Origin: Streptomyces sp. NBC_01283
GTDB taxonomy: Bacteria > Actinomycetota > Actinomycetes > Streptomycetales > Streptomycetaceae
Assembly: GCF_041435335.1 (NCBI RefSeq)
Contig: NZ_CP108430.1
Span: 3,888,501 to 3,952,500, forward strand
Length of the DNA: 64,000 bases
Direction: 5' to 3'
Under the pieces are notes generated by a model. The model was not told the origin of the DNA, made no database searches, and was given only the letters and a program-made list of their open reading frames with translations. The position numbers and the translations under genes are program-made. Positions 17,460 to 27,075 of this stretch are shown here, one piece after another; position 1 is the stretch's first letter; each line of letters begins with the position of its first letter.

Positions 17460-18842
17460 ATGACTCAGCAGGGGGTGCACTGGACGGCGGATCAGGTGCT
17501 GGCCCTGGCGCCTGACGCCCCGTCACGCAAGGCGGGAAGCAAACTCGGCGTCGCCGGCCCATGGTCGGAGGCAGGCAGTTCGGGCGAGGGGACGGTGTGG
17601 GGACTGTGCAAGGGGAGTGGCAGCAAGCCGTATCAGACGGTCGTCGACATCGCGGACATCACCGGCGCGGCGGGCCCGGCGTACAAGTGCAGTTGTCCGA
17701 GCCGCAAATTCCCGTGCAAGCACGCGCTCGGGCTGCTGCTGCTCTGGGCGGGCGAGGACGGGACGGTCGGCGCCACGCCGGACGGGCAGCCGCCGGAGTG
17801 GGCGGAGGAATGGCTGGCGGGGCGCCGTAAGAGGGCGGAGACGAAGCGGACTTCGGACGCCGGGCCGGCCGCGCAGGTCGCTGACCCGGAGGCGGCGCGC
17901 CGCAGGGCGGAGCGGCGGGCCGAGCGGGTCACGGCGGGGGTGACGGAGCTGGAGCAGCGCCTCTCGGATCTGTTGCGGGGCGGTACAGCCGCCGCCGAGC
18001 AGACGGGGTACGGGCTGTGGGAGGAGACGGCGGCCCGCATGGTCGACGCGCAGGCGCCGGGACTGGCCGCGCGGGTGCGGGAGTTGGGAGCCATACCCTC
18101 CTCGGGCCCCGGGTGGCCGGTGCGGATGCTGGAGGAGTGCGCGCTCCTCCACCTCCTTGACCAGGGCTGGCTGCACCGCGAGAAACTGCCCGAGGCCCTG
18201 GCGGCCACGGTCCGCTCCCGCATGGGCCTGCCCACGTCTGCGGAGGGCCCGCCGGTGCGGGACCACTGGCTGGTGCTCGCGCAGTACGACACGGCGGACA
18301 GCAAGCTCACCACCCGACGGATATGGCTGTACGGCGCGGAGTCCGGCCGTACGACCCTGCTCCTGTCGTACGGAGCCGCGGGCCGCGCACCCGCGCTCGC
18401 GCTGCCGGTGGGCCTCGCGCTCGACGCCGAGCTGACCTCGTATCCAGGTGCCGGGCAGCTGCGGGCCGACCTGGGCGAGCAGTTCGGCGCTCCCGCGCCG
18501 ACACCCGCCCGGCCGCCGGGCGTGCGGACGGAACAGGCCGCGCGTCGCTACGGAGAGGTGCTGCGGGACGACCCCTGGCTGGATTCCTGGCCGGTGACGC
18601 TGCACGAAGTGATACCGGCCCCTCACCCCGGTCCCTCCTCCGACAGCTGGCAACTGGTGGACGCGGAGGGCGGGACGGCGCTGCCCATCACCCCCTCCGC
18701 TGCGTCCCGAGCGGGTCTGTGGCGGCTGGTGGCACTCTCCGGAGGCGCTCCCGTGACGGTCTTCGGCGAGTGTGGTCACAAGGGCTTCACCCCTCTGACG
18801 GCCTGGCCGCGCGGAATGGGAGAGGCGGTGGCCCTGTGCTGA
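17460..18842 (+). CDS. SWIM zinc finger protein (YehQ-like)
   Basis: The product is 460 residues from ATG 17460; no ribosome site is visible, and the predicted transcription start falls on this codon. The SWIM motif CxC-x6-CxH is complete at Cys77, Cys79, Cys86 and His88 and is expected to bind zinc and nucleic acid or protein. The N-terminus (HWTADQVLALAPDAPSRKAG) is typical of bacterial SWIM proteins in this gene neighbourhood. A basic, coiled-coil-like segment (residues 120-180) follows the finger; the C-terminal part is a mixed domain without a name. It is followed by the DUF5691 gene and divergent from the MoxR-DUF5682-VWA operon. Confidence 0.92.
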   Translation: MTQQGVHWTADQVLALAPDAPSRKAGSKLGVAGPWSEAGSSGEGTVWGLCKGSGSKPYQTVVDIADITGAAGPAYKCSCPSRKFPCKHALGLLLLWAGEDGTVGATPDGQPPEWAEEWLAGRRKRAETKRTSDAGPAAQVADPEAARRRAERRAERVTAGVTELEQRLSDLLRGGTAAAEQTGYGLWEETAARMVDAQAPGLAARVRELGAIPSSGPGWPVRMLEECALLHLLDQGWLHREKLPEALAATVRSRMGLPTSAEGPPVRDHWLVLAQYDTADSKLTTRRIWLYGAESGRTTLLLSYGAAGRAPALALPVGLALDAELTSYPGAGQLRADLGEQFGAPAPTPARPPGVRTEQAARRYGEVLRDDPWLDSWPVTLHEVIPAPHPGPSSDSWQLVDAEGGTALPITPSAASRAGLWRLVALSGGAPVTVFGECGHKGFTPLTAWPRGMGEAVALC

Positions 18843-19068
18843 CCACCCTGCGTGCTCCTCGGGCACTGCGGGGCGCCCACTGAGAGCACCGAACGCTCTC
18901 CATCAGGTCCTCCAGACCTCCAGACCAATACGTCCAGAAGAAGAACCCGAAGTACCCCCGAAGGACCCGGGACACCGGCGAAACCCGCGAGACCTGAGAA
19001 ACCAGAGAAGCCCAAGAAGTCAGCGAGACCCGACAGACCAGACGGATCCGTCCGGGAGAGGAGTCCAC

Positions 19069-20892
19069 ATGACCGGCACCACCGCACTCACCGAAGCGAC
19101 CGTCATCCCCTGGGAAGACCTGGTCACCGCCGCGCTCCTCGGCACCGACCGCCGCACTCCCCCTGTGCGCACGCACGACAAGGACGCACCGACCGCCCTG
19201 CTGGACGCGGCCGCGGTGCAGACCGTGCGGCGCAGAGCCGGGCTGTCCCCCGCGCCCGCCGCCACACCTCCCGAGCCTGCCGCGGACGACCCCAGGCCCC
19301 TGGTGCCACCGGCGGCACGGCGCAGGCTCGCCACGCTGCTCACCGATCACCCCGGGGCAGGCAGCGGCGGACGCCGTGGCGCTGTGCCCGACCTGATGGA
19401 ACTGCTGCCCCAGTGGCTGGCGCTGGCCAACGACCGCGGCTTCGCGGCACCGCCCGAGCTCCTGCCGGCCCTCCTGAACGCGGCCCGCGGGCGCACGGAC
19501 ATCCGCCCACAGGCCCTCACCTTCGCGGGCCCGCGGGCCCTGTGGCTCGCGCGGCTCAACCCGGACTGGAAGTTCGCACTCCGCTCCACCCCGGGCGGCG
19601 GTGTGGCCCTGCCCGCCCCGGAGGACACGGCGCAGGTCCAGCGGCTCTGGGAAGAGGGACTCTTCGCCGAGCGCGTCGCCCTGCTCGGCGCCGTGCGGAC
19701 CCATGACCCGGCCGCCGCACGGGACCTGCTCACCTCCACCTGGAGCACGGAGCGGGCGGAGGACCGCCTGATGTTCCTCGACTCCCTGCGCAACCGGCTG
19801 TGCGAAGCCGACGAGCCGTTCCTGGAACAGGCCCTCACCGACCGCAGCCGCAACGTCCGCGCCACTGCGGCCGAGCTCCTCTCCGCGCTCCCCTCCTCCG
19901 CCCTCGCCGCGCGGATGGCGGACCGGGCGGCGTCCTGCGTGGCCATCGACCACGCGCAGGGCACGAAGGCCATGCCGACGCTCACGGTCGAGGCGCCGCA
20001 CGAGTGCGACGCGGGCATGGAGCGCGACGGCGTCACCCCGAAGCCACCGGCCGGACGGGGCGAACGCTCCTGGTGGCTGGGTCAGTTGGTGGAGTCCGCC
20101 CCGCTCGGCACCTGGCCGGAGCGGCTCGGCGGCCGTACCCCCGCCGAGATCGTGGCGCTTCCCGTGGCCGACGACTGGCAGAGCGAACTGCACGCCGCGT
20201 GGTGCCGCGCGGCGGTGCGGCAGCGCGACGCGGTCTGGTCCCGGGCGCTGCTCGGCGCCCCCTCGTCCCCCGATGCGGCGGGGCCCGGCGCGGCGTCGCT
20301 CGCCGAGCGCGCGAAGCTCCTCGCCGCGCTGCCTGCCGGGGAGCGGGCCGACTGGGTCGCGGGATTCATCGCGACGCACGGCCTCTCGGAGGCGTTCCAG
20401 CTGCTCGGCGTGTGTGCGCTGCCCTGGTCGGAACCGCTGGGCCGGGCGGTGGTGGACGCGCTGAACATCGCGCGGGACGCCGGGAGTTACCCCTGGAGCT
20501 TCAGCGGGGTGATGGGACTGGCGGAGCGCTGCCTCGACCCGGCGGAGGCGGTCCGCCTCGACGTACTGACCGCGATACCGGACGAGCCGGAGGACGCTTC
20601 CCCCGGCGCGGGCGGCTACTGGTCGGAAGCCTTCCAGCGGCTGGTCAGTACGTTGCGTCTACGCGCGGCGATGCGAGCGGAACTGGGCGCGGAGCCTCGG
20701 GATCCAGGTGCAGAGCCTGGAAATCCCGGTGCAGAGCCTGGAACCCCGGCCATGGAGGCTCAAAACCCGGGCACGAAGCCGCAAAATCCGGGCGCGGACC
20801 CTCAAAGTCCGGGCGCCGAGCCGGGAAACCCAGGCGCGGAGCCTCGGAATTCGGGCGCGGCGCCGGAAGATCCGGAGGTGCCGTCATCTTAG
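19069..20892 (+). CDS. DUF5691 family protein
   Basis: The product is 607 residues from ATG 19069, with GGGAGAGGAG upstream. It begins TVIPWEDLVTAALLGTDRRTPPV, the DUF5691 hallmark. Most of the protein looks alpha-helical and repeat-like (HEAT-like stretches such as DRSRNVRATAAELLSALP). The last 65 residues are an imperfect Pro/Gly/Ala/Glu/Asn repeat (units such as NPGAEP, NPGTKPQ, SPGAEPG). DUF5691 genes commonly accompany the SWIM and MoxR genes of this cluster. Function is unknown. The 226-bp gap after the SWIM gene holds no gene I can support. Confidence 0.9.
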   Translation: MTGTTALTEATVIPWEDLVTAALLGTDRRTPPVRTHDKDAPTALLDAAAVQTVRRRAGLSPAPAATPPEPAADDPRPLVPPAARRRLATLLTDHPGAGSGGRRGAVPDLMELLPQWLALANDRGFAAPPELLPALLNAARGRTDIRPQALTFAGPRALWLARLNPDWKFALRSTPGGGVALPAPEDTAQVQRLWEEGLFAERVALLGAVRTHDPAAARDLLTSTWSTERAEDRLMFLDSLRNRLCEADEPFLEQALTDRSRNVRATAAELLSALPSSALAARMADRAASCVAIDHAQGTKAMPTLTVEAPHECDAGMERDGVTPKPPAGRGERSWWLGQLVESAPLGTWPERLGGRTPAEIVALPVADDWQSELHAAWCRAAVRQRDAVWSRALLGAPSSPDAAGPGAASLAERAKLLAALPAGERADWVAGFIATHGLSEAFQLLGVCALPWSEPLGRAVVDALNIARDAGSYPWSFSGVMGLAERCLDPAEAVRLDVLTAIPDEPEDASPGAGGYWSEAFQRLVSTLRLRAAMRAELGAEPRDPGAEPGNPGAEPGTPAMEAQNPGTKPQNPGADPQSPGAEPGNPGAEPRNSGAAPEDPEVPSS

Positions 20893-20960
20893 GCACCGCC
20901 ACCAAGCAGCCGAGGCGGCCGGAGAACCTCACCGCCGCCCCCACCGCACGACGACGCCCG

Positions 20961-21377
20961 TCAGGCGCCCGCCGGCTGACGGACGTTCGCCCGGACCCAG
21001 TCCACGATCGACGCCGTCGTCGCCCCGGGAGTGAAGATCTCCGCGACGCCCTTCTCCTTGAGCGGCGCGATGTCCGCCTCAGGGATGATGCCGCCGCCGA
21101 AGACCTTGATGTCCTCCGCGTCGCGCTCCTTGAGAAGTTCGATCACGCGCGCGAAGAGCGTGTTGTGGGCACCGGAGAGGATGGACAGACCGATCGCGTC
21201 GGCGTCCTCCTGGATCGCGGTGTCCACCACCTGCTCGGGCGTCTGGTGCAGGCCGGTGTAGATGACCTCCATACCCGCGTCACGCAGTGCCCTCGCGATC
21301 ACCTTGGCCCCGCGATCATGACCGTCGAGACCCGGTTTGGCCACCACCACGCGGATCGGACCGGCTGCCACACCCAT
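20961..21377 (-). CDS. B12-binding protein, methylmalonyl-CoA mutase small-subunit type
   Basis: The product is about 138 residues. I prefer ATG 21377, which has GGAGG just upstream; an ATG four codons earlier is possible. The cobalamin-binding signature is complete: [15 protein letters not shown] (DxHxxG with the base-on His), then [18 protein letters not shown] (the SxL motif), then VFGGGIIP (the GG motif). The protein is a stand-alone B12 domain, as found with a separate catalytic subunit of methylmalonyl-CoA or isobutyryl-CoA mutase. No catalytic subunit gene is present in the window, so the partner and the substrate are unknown. Confidence 0.9.
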   Translation of the reverse strand: MGVAAGPIRVVVAKPGLDGHDRGAKVIARALRDAGMEVIYTGLHQTPEQVVDTAIQEDADAIGLSILSGAHNTLFARVIELLKERDAEDIKVFGGGIIPEADIAPLKEKGVAEIFTPGATTASIVDWVRANVRQPAGA

Positions 21378-21781
21378 CACTGCCTCCATGTACCGATATC
21401 CATCTGTCCAAGCACTGGCACCCCGTGCCGCACCGGCCGGGGAAGTGAACGAACGTTATCTCCAGCATCTCGCACACGGCAGTTTCACGGTGGTGAGCGA
21501 GGGGGAAATCACACGATGGGACACGTTCGCTGCGCGCCACTCCCGTATCCAGCGGCATATGGACCGCCCCGGGAACGGCGCAAGGGGAGCCGCAACGAGG
21601 TCGCGGTGCCACCGCGCCGTCAGCCGCGCGCAGTGGTGATGCGGCACATCGGCGATCGCGCCGGTGTGCGGAGCGCCACCGGCGCTGAGCACGCATCGTC
21701 GTACGACCTCTGCCACGCCTCCCCACTACGGGCACACGGGGGACAGAGCCGTCCTCTCGCGTGCCGACCGGGAGGTCGACC
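21378..21781. other. 404-bp divergent intergenic region without a supported gene
   Basis: The region lies between the divergent starts of the B12-binding protein and the lipase gene. Short open frames on both strands show no family similarity and no convincing ribosome sites. It must contain the promoters for both flanking genes, but I cannot point to specific boxes. Confidence 0.6.
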
Positions 21782-22636
21782 ATGACCATCACGAGGGGCC
21801 TGCCCTTTCGCCCGCCCTGCCTGTCGCTGCCCGCCAGACTGGCCGGGCTCTCCATGGCCCTGCTGAAGGCGACCGCACTCGAGGTGGCGATCCTCGCCGG
21901 CCACCTTCTCCTGTACCCCTCGGGCATCGCCCAGGAACGCAGGATCGCCGCCGAACTGCCACCTCCCGACGCCACCCGGCTCCCGGCGGAGGGCCGCCCT
22001 CCGGTCGTCCTCCTGCACGGCTTCATCGACAACCGCTCGGTCTTCGTCCTCCTGCGCCGCTCCCTGGCCCAGCACGGCGGCCAACACGTGGAGTCCCTCA
22101 ACTACTCCCCCCTCACCTGCGACATCCGCACCGCCGCCGAGCTGCTCGGCCGCCACATAGAGGAGATCTGCGAGCGCACGGGCCACCACCAGGTGGACAT
22201 CGTCGGACACAGCCTCGGCGGCCTGATAGCCCGCTATTACGCACAGCGTCTCGGCGGCGACGAGCGCGTCCGCACGCTGGTCACCCTCGGTACCCCACAC
22301 GAGGGAACGCGGGTCGTGCCGCTGGCCGACGCGCACCCGATCGTGCGCCAGATGCGCCCCGGCTCGGACGTGATCGAGGAGCTGCGCGAGCCCGCGCCGG
22401 GCTGCCGGACCCGCTTCGTGAGCTTCTGGAGCGACCTGGACCAGCTGATGACCCCGCTCGAGACGGCCTGCGTCAACCACCCCGACCTGATCGCGCAGAA
22501 CGTACGCGTCTCCGGCGTCGGTCATCTCGCCCTGCCCGTGCACCCCGCGGTCGCCGCCGGAATCCGCCAGGCCCTCGATCTGCCCGCTCCCGGAACCGCC
22601 GCGACGGGTGCCCGGAAGGGACTGACCGTGGCCTGA
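21782..22636 (+). CDS. Alpha/beta-hydrolase, triacylglycerol lipase-like
   Basis: The product is 284 residues from ATG 21782, with CGGGAGGTCGACC upstream. A hydrophobic N-terminal segment (residues 21-48) probably anchors it in the membrane or serves as an uncleaved signal. The oxyanion region is VVLLHGFIDN (75-84). The nucleophile elbow is GHSLGG with Ser144. Further on are LGTPHEGTRV and GVGHLALPVHP, supplying the catalytic His. The pattern fits secreted or membrane-bound actinobacterial lipases of the EstA/LipA type. Substrate unknown. Confidence 0.88.
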   Translation: MTITRGLPFRPPCLSLPARLAGLSMALLKATALEVAILAGHLLLYPSGIAQERRIAAELPPPDATRLPAEGRPPVVLLHGFIDNRSVFVLLRRSLAQHGGQHVESLNYSPLTCDIRTAAELLGRHIEEICERTGHHQVDIVGHSLGGLIARYYAQRLGGDERVRTLVTLGTPHEGTRVVPLADAHPIVRQMRPGSDVIEELREPAPGCRTRFVSFWSDLDQLMTPLETACVNHPDLIAQNVRVSGVGHLALPVHPAVAAGIRQALDLPAPGTAATGARKGLTVA

Positions 22637-22842
22637 GGAGCAACTCGGACACGCCTCAACGAGGGAAAATTGTCGAACGGATCTCGAACGCAGGGCCAAA
22701 GCTGTGCCCGCAGTCCGCCGAAAGGCGGCCGAATGCCCGTTTCCTGAGAGCGTGAAACCTGACGAAGATTGTCGCGCCCGCATACCGCCGGGTACAGTCA
22801 CCGCACTGCTCTGCCCCTGCTGCCGAGGCGAAAGAGAAGTTG

Positions 22843-24498
22843 GTGAACGACCGTCACCCGTCGGGGAGCTCGACACCCCCGGCCTCGGCACCCGCCGACC
22901 ATGCGCCCTACGCGGCGTACGACCCGCAGAGCACCGAGCACGGCGCCTACACCGGTTACGACGGCTACTCCACCGGAAGCTTCGACACCACAGGCAGCTA
23001 TGCGACGGCCGGTCACGACACCGGAAGCTTCGCGTCCGATCCACTCTTCGGCGACATGCCCGGCGGTTCGTACGACACCGGCCAGTGGTCCACCACGGGG
23101 ACGCAGCAGACGCTGAACCACGACCCGTACGCCGCTCAGCACCAGGCCGCGTACGACACCAGTGGTTACGAGACCGGCAGTTATGACACCGGCGCCATGT
23201 GGTCGACCGGCGGCTATCAGCACCTCTCCGCCGACATCCCCGCACAGCCGGGCCCCGACGCGACCGCGCAGTGGGACGCGAGCGCCTGGAACCAGCCACA
23301 GCAGACGGGCCAGTGGGAGACCCAGGCCTTCGACACAGGCGCGTATGACGCGACCGCGTGGAACTCCGGCGGCCAGGACATGACGCAGGCCATGCCGTAC
23401 GGGGCCACCGGGACGCACGAGGCGTACGGCACTCCCGAGACGCTTGAGGCGCACGAGAACCACGGCGCGCACGAGGACCTCGGCGCGTACGAGGCCCAGG
23501 ACACGCCCGGAGCGCCGGACACGTACGAGGCGCCCGAACCGTACGAGCATTCGCCTTACGACACCGGGTCCTACGCTTCCGACGCGTACGCCCCCGGTTC
23601 TCAGTCGCCCGAGGCATACGCCCAACCGGCTCCCGCAGAGCACGAGTTCACGCCCGACGAGGCTCCCGCCGATTCGCTCGGCCCGGTCGAGCCCAGCCCC
23701 AGGGGCACCGCGGGTGACGACGAACCGCCGGTCATGGACCGTTCGCACGGCTCCCGCTCGCGGGCCCGCCGCCGCTCCCCCGCCAAGCGTTCCGCACTCT
23801 TCACGGTCGCCGTGCCCTCCGCCTGCGTGATGGGCGTCGCCGGTATCGCCGCCGCCTCCGTGGGCGACTTCGGCAGCGACGACGCCAAGGAGACGCAGGC
23901 GGCAACAGCCCCCGACCCCGCGTCGGTGCAGCCCTCCGCCGCGAACAACAAGCTCGACACGCAGCTGGCGAACCTCTCCGCGGACGCCGGTGACTTCGCC
24001 GACCGCGCGAGCCGCACCCAGGAGCGCATCGACCTCAAGGCGGAGAAGGTCGCCGCCCAGAAGAAGGCCGCCGAGGAAGCCGCGCGCAAGGAGCGCCTGC
24101 GCCCCAAGTTCGCGCTGCCGGTGAAGCAGCGCGGCCTGAGCGCGTACTACGGACAGGCCGGCGTCAACTGGATGTCCGCGCACTCCGGAATCGACTTCCC
24201 GGTGTCGTACGGCACCGAGGTGCTCGCCGCCACCGACGGCACGGTCTCCACGAAGTGGAACAGCGCCTACGGCAACATGGCGATCGTGACCGCCAAGGAC
24301 GGCACGGAGACGTGGTACTGCCACCTATCCACGCACAAGGTGTCCAGCGGACCCGTCAAGGCGGGCGACCCCATCGCCTTCTCCGGTAACTCCGGCAACT
24401 CCACGGGACCGCACCTGCACTTCGAGGTGCGCCCCGGCGGCGGCTCGGCTATCGACCCGCTGCCGTGGCTGCGCAGCCACAACCTCGACCCGACGTAA
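22843..24498 (+). CDS. M23 (LytM) peptidase with long repeat-rich N-terminus
   Basis: The start is GTG 22843; TTG 22840 is one codon earlier. The first roughly 300 residues are disordered and contain many short repeats with a Tyr/Asp/Thr/Gly/Ser core (such as YDTGSY, GSFDTTGSY, TGSFAS), then an acidic Glu/Ala/Tyr/Thr part. A membrane segment (SALFTVAVPSACVMGVAGIAAASV) sits near residue 330. A coiled coil (LDTQLANLSADAGDFADRAS to EEAARKERLRPKF) leads into a LytM domain with HSGIDF and HLHFEV, the zinc-binding HxxxD and HxH motifs. The enzyme is expected to cut peptidoglycan cross-bridges outside the cell, with the repeat region inside. Related actinobacterial proteins are usually annotated simply as M23 peptidases. 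Confidence 0.9.
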   Translation: MNDRHPSGSSTPPASAPADHAPYAAYDPQSTEHGAYTGYDGYSTGSFDTTGSYATAGHDTGSFASDPLFGDMPGGSYDTGQWSTTGTQQTLNHDPYAAQHQAAYDTSGYETGSYDTGAMWSTGGYQHLSADIPAQPGPDATAQWDASAWNQPQQTGQWETQAFDTGAYDATAWNSGGQDMTQAMPYGATGTHEAYGTPETLEAHENHGAHEDLGAYEAQDTPGAPDTYEAPEPYEHSPYDTGSYASDAYAPGSQSPEAYAQPAPAEHEFTPDEAPADSLGPVEPSPRGTAGDDEPPVMDRSHGSRSRARRRSPAKRSALFTVAVPSACVMGVAGIAAASVGDFGSDDAKETQAATAPDPASVQPSAANNKLDTQLANLSADAGDFADRASRTQERIDLKAEKVAAQKKAAEEAARKERLRPKFALPVKQRGLSAYYGQAGVNWMSAHSGIDFPVSYGTEVLAATDGTVSTKWNSAYGNMAIVTAKDGTETWYCHLSTHKVSSGPVKAGDPIAFSGNSGNSTGPHLHFEVRPGGGSAIDPLPWLRSHNLDPT

Positions 24499-24519
24499 CT
24501 CCGGCCGCCGCCCCGGGCG

Positions 24520-27066
24520 TTACAGCTTCTCCACCGGCGCGTACCGCAGCAGGAGCCGCTTCGGCTTGGGCTCTCCGAAGTCCACCGTCGCCTCGGCGTT
24601 GGCGCCCGTACCCTTCACTCCGACCACGGTCCCGAGGCCGAACTGGTCGTGCGTGACCCGGTCCCCGATCGCCAGCGCGACCACCGGCTTCTCCGAGGCA
24701 CGGCGCGTGGCGAAGCCCTGCGCGCCCCCGGTGCGTGAGCGCGACGACGACAAGGAGGAGGCGATTCCGGCCGCGGGCCCGGAGGACGCGGGTGCGCCGA
24801 CGGAACCCTTCCGCTTCCAGTCCAGGTGTACCTCCGGGATCTCCTCCAGGAAGCGCGACGGCGGGTTGTACGAGGGCTGTCCCCAGGCGCTGCGCATGGA
24901 GGACCGCGTCAGATAGAGCCGCTCACGCGCGCGCGTGATGCCCACGTACGCGAGGCGGCGCTCCTCCTCCAGTTCCTTGACCTGGCCGAGGGAGCGCATG
25001 TGCGGGAAGACGCCGTCCTCCATGCCGGTCAGGAAGACGACAGGGAACTCGAGGCCCTTGGCGGTGTGCAGCGTCATCAGCGTGATGACTCCGGAGCCGT
25101 CGTCCTCCTCGTCCGGGATCTGGTCCGAGTCGGCGACGAGCGCGACCCGCTCCAGGAACTGGGACAGCGTGCCCGAAACGCCTGCGGCAGCAGCCGCGTC
25201 CGCTCCGTCCGCGGCGTCGGTCTCAGCGTCGGTGTCGGTGTCGGTGTCGGTCTCGGCGTCGGTCCCGCCCTCCGCTGCACCGCTGTCGTGCTCGAACTCC
25301 AGCGCCACGGCTGCGAGTTCCTGGAGGTTCTCGATGCGCGTCTCGTCCTGCGGGTCGGTCGAGGCCTGCAGCTCGGCGAGGTACCCGGTCCGTTCGAGCA
25401 CGGCCTCCAGGACGACGGCGGGGCCGGCGCCGGACTCGACGATGGTGCGCAGCTCCTCCATCAGCACGTTGAAACGCTTGACGGCGTTCGCCGAGCGGGC
25501 CGCCATTCCGTACGCCTCGTCGACGCGCTTCAGCGCCTGCGGGAAGGAGATCTTCTCGCGCTGCGAGAGCGCGTCGATCATCGCCTCCGCGCGGTCGCCG
25601 ATGCCCCTCTTGGGTACGTTCAGAATGCGGCGGAGCGGGACGGAGTCCTCCGGGTTGGCGAGCACCCGCAGATACGCAAGGACGTCGCGGACCTCCTTGC
25701 GCTCGTAGAAGCGGACGCCGCCGACGACCTTGTAGGGCAGGCCGACGCGGATGAAGATCTCTTCGAAGACACGGGACTGCGCGTTCGTCCGGTAGAAGAT
25801 CGCGACGTCGCCCGCCTTCGCGTCGCCCGCGTCGGTGAGCCGGTCGATCTCGTCGGCGACGAACTGTGCCTCGTCGTGCTCGGTGTCGGCGACGTAGCCG
25901 GTGATGCCCGCGCCCGCGCCCGCGTTGGTCCACAGATTCTTGGGGCGACGGCTTTCGTTGCGCTCGATGACGGCGTTGGCCGCGGTCAGGATCGTCTGCG
26001 TGGAGCGGTAGTTCTGCTCCAGGAGGATCGTCGTCGCGTTCGGGTAGTCCTCCTCGAACTGGAGGATGTTGCGGATCGTGGCGCCACGGAAGGCGTAGAT
26101 CGACTGGTCCGCGTCACCCACGACACACAGCTCGGCGGGGTCGTCCCCCTCGCCTCCGGAGGGGCCCACCAGCTCGCGCACCAGGGCGTACTGGGCGTGG
26201 TTGGTGTCCTGGTACTCGTCGACCATCACGTGGCGGAAGCGGCGGCGGTAGTGCTCGGCGACGTCGGGGAACGCGCGGAACATGTTGACCGTCGTCATGA
26301 TCAGGTCGTCGAAGTCGAGGGCGTTCGCCTCGCGCAGACGCGACTGGTACATCGCGTACGCCTGGGCGAGCGTCTTCTCGAAGCCGTCGGCGGCCTGGCC
26401 GGCGAAGGTCTCCTCGTCGATCAGCTCGTTCTTCAGGTTCGAGATCTTGGCGCTGAAGGACTTCGGCGGGAACTTCTTCGGGTCGATGTCCAGATCGCGG
26501 CAGACCAGCGCCATCAGGCGCTTGGAGTCGGCGGCGTCGTAGATCGAGAAGGAGGAGGTGAAGCCGATCGTCTTCGACTCGCGGCGCAGTATGCGCACGC
26601 ACGCGCTGTGGAACGTCGACACCCACATCGCGTTGGCCCGCGGCCCGACGAGGTTCTCGACGCGCTCCTTCATCTCGCCGGCGGCCTTGTTCGTGAACGT
26701 GATCGCCAGGATCTGTCCCGGGTGCACGTGCCGCTCGGCCAGGAGATACGCGATGCGGTGCGTCAGGACGCGGGTCTTGCCGGAACCGGCGCCCGCGACG
26801 ATGAGCAGCGGGGAGTCCGCGTGCACGACGGCCGCGCGCTGGTTCTCGTTCAGCCCGTCGAGCAGGGCCGCCGGGTCGATCACGGGGCGCGGGGCGCCGC
26901 CGCGGTAGTGCGCGTCCCGAGGTGTGGGCGCGTCGAACTTCCCGTCGAACAGATCATCCGGAACGGATTCCGGACCACTGTCCTCGGGCGGCGGCGGGGG
27001 CTCTTCCTCCGAAGCCCGCGAGGGCTTGAGGTCCGCCAGGAAGCTGTCATCAAAGAGGCTGCTCAT
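24520..27066 (-). CDS. pcrA: ATP-dependent DNA helicase PcrA/UvrD1
   Basis: This superfamily 1 helicase unwinds DNA 3'-5' in nucleotide excision repair and clears stalled forks and RecA filaments. The product is 848 residues. Walker A is AGAGSGKT at 91-98, followed by TFTNKAAGEMKERV (motif Ia) and VDEYQDTNHAQY (motif II). Then come GDADQSIYAFRGA (motif III), QNYRS (IV), VMTLHTAKGLEFPVVFL (V) and VGITRARERLYL (VI). An acidic Asp/Thr/Ala insertion near residue 600 is low complexity. The C-terminus has the VGDRVTHDQFGLGTVV Tudor-like motif of PcrA that contacts RNA polymerase. A RecA-NDp-like promoter abuts the start codon. Confidence 0.97.
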   Translation of the reverse strand: MSSLFDDSFLADLKPSRASEEEPPPPPEDSGPESVPDDLFDGKFDAPTPRDAHYRGGAPRPVIDPAALLDGLNENQRAAVVHADSPLLIVAGAGSGKTRVLTHRIAYLLAERHVHPGQILAITFTNKAAGEMKERVENLVGPRANAMWVSTFHSACVRILRRESKTIGFTSSFSIYDAADSKRLMALVCRDLDIDPKKFPPKSFSAKISNLKNELIDEETFAGQAADGFEKTLAQAYAMYQSRLREANALDFDDLIMTTVNMFRAFPDVAEHYRRRFRHVMVDEYQDTNHAQYALVRELVGPSGGEGDDPAELCVVGDADQSIYAFRGATIRNILQFEEDYPNATTILLEQNYRSTQTILTAANAVIERNESRRPKNLWTNAGAGAGITGYVADTEHDEAQFVADEIDRLTDAGDAKAGDVAIFYRTNAQSRVFEEIFIRVGLPYKVVGGVRFYERKEVRDVLAYLRVLANPEDSVPLRRILNVPKRGIGDRAEAMIDALSQREKISFPQALKRVDEAYGMAARSANAVKRFNVLMEELRTIVESGAGPAVVLEAVLERTGYLAELQASTDPQDETRIENLQELAAVALEFEHDSGAAEGGTDAETDTDTDTDAETDAADGADAAAAAGVSGTLSQFLERVALVADSDQIPDEEDDGSGVITLMTLHTAKGLEFPVVFLTGMEDGVFPHMRSLGQVKELEEERRLAYVGITRARERLYLTRSSMRSAWGQPSYNPPSRFLEEIPEVHLDWKRKGSVGAPASSGPAAGIASSLSSSRSRTGGAQGFATRRASEKPVVALAIGDRVTHDQFGLGTVVGVKGTGANAEATVDFGEPKPKRLLLRYAPVEKL

Positions 27067-27075
27067 CGCCTCCCG

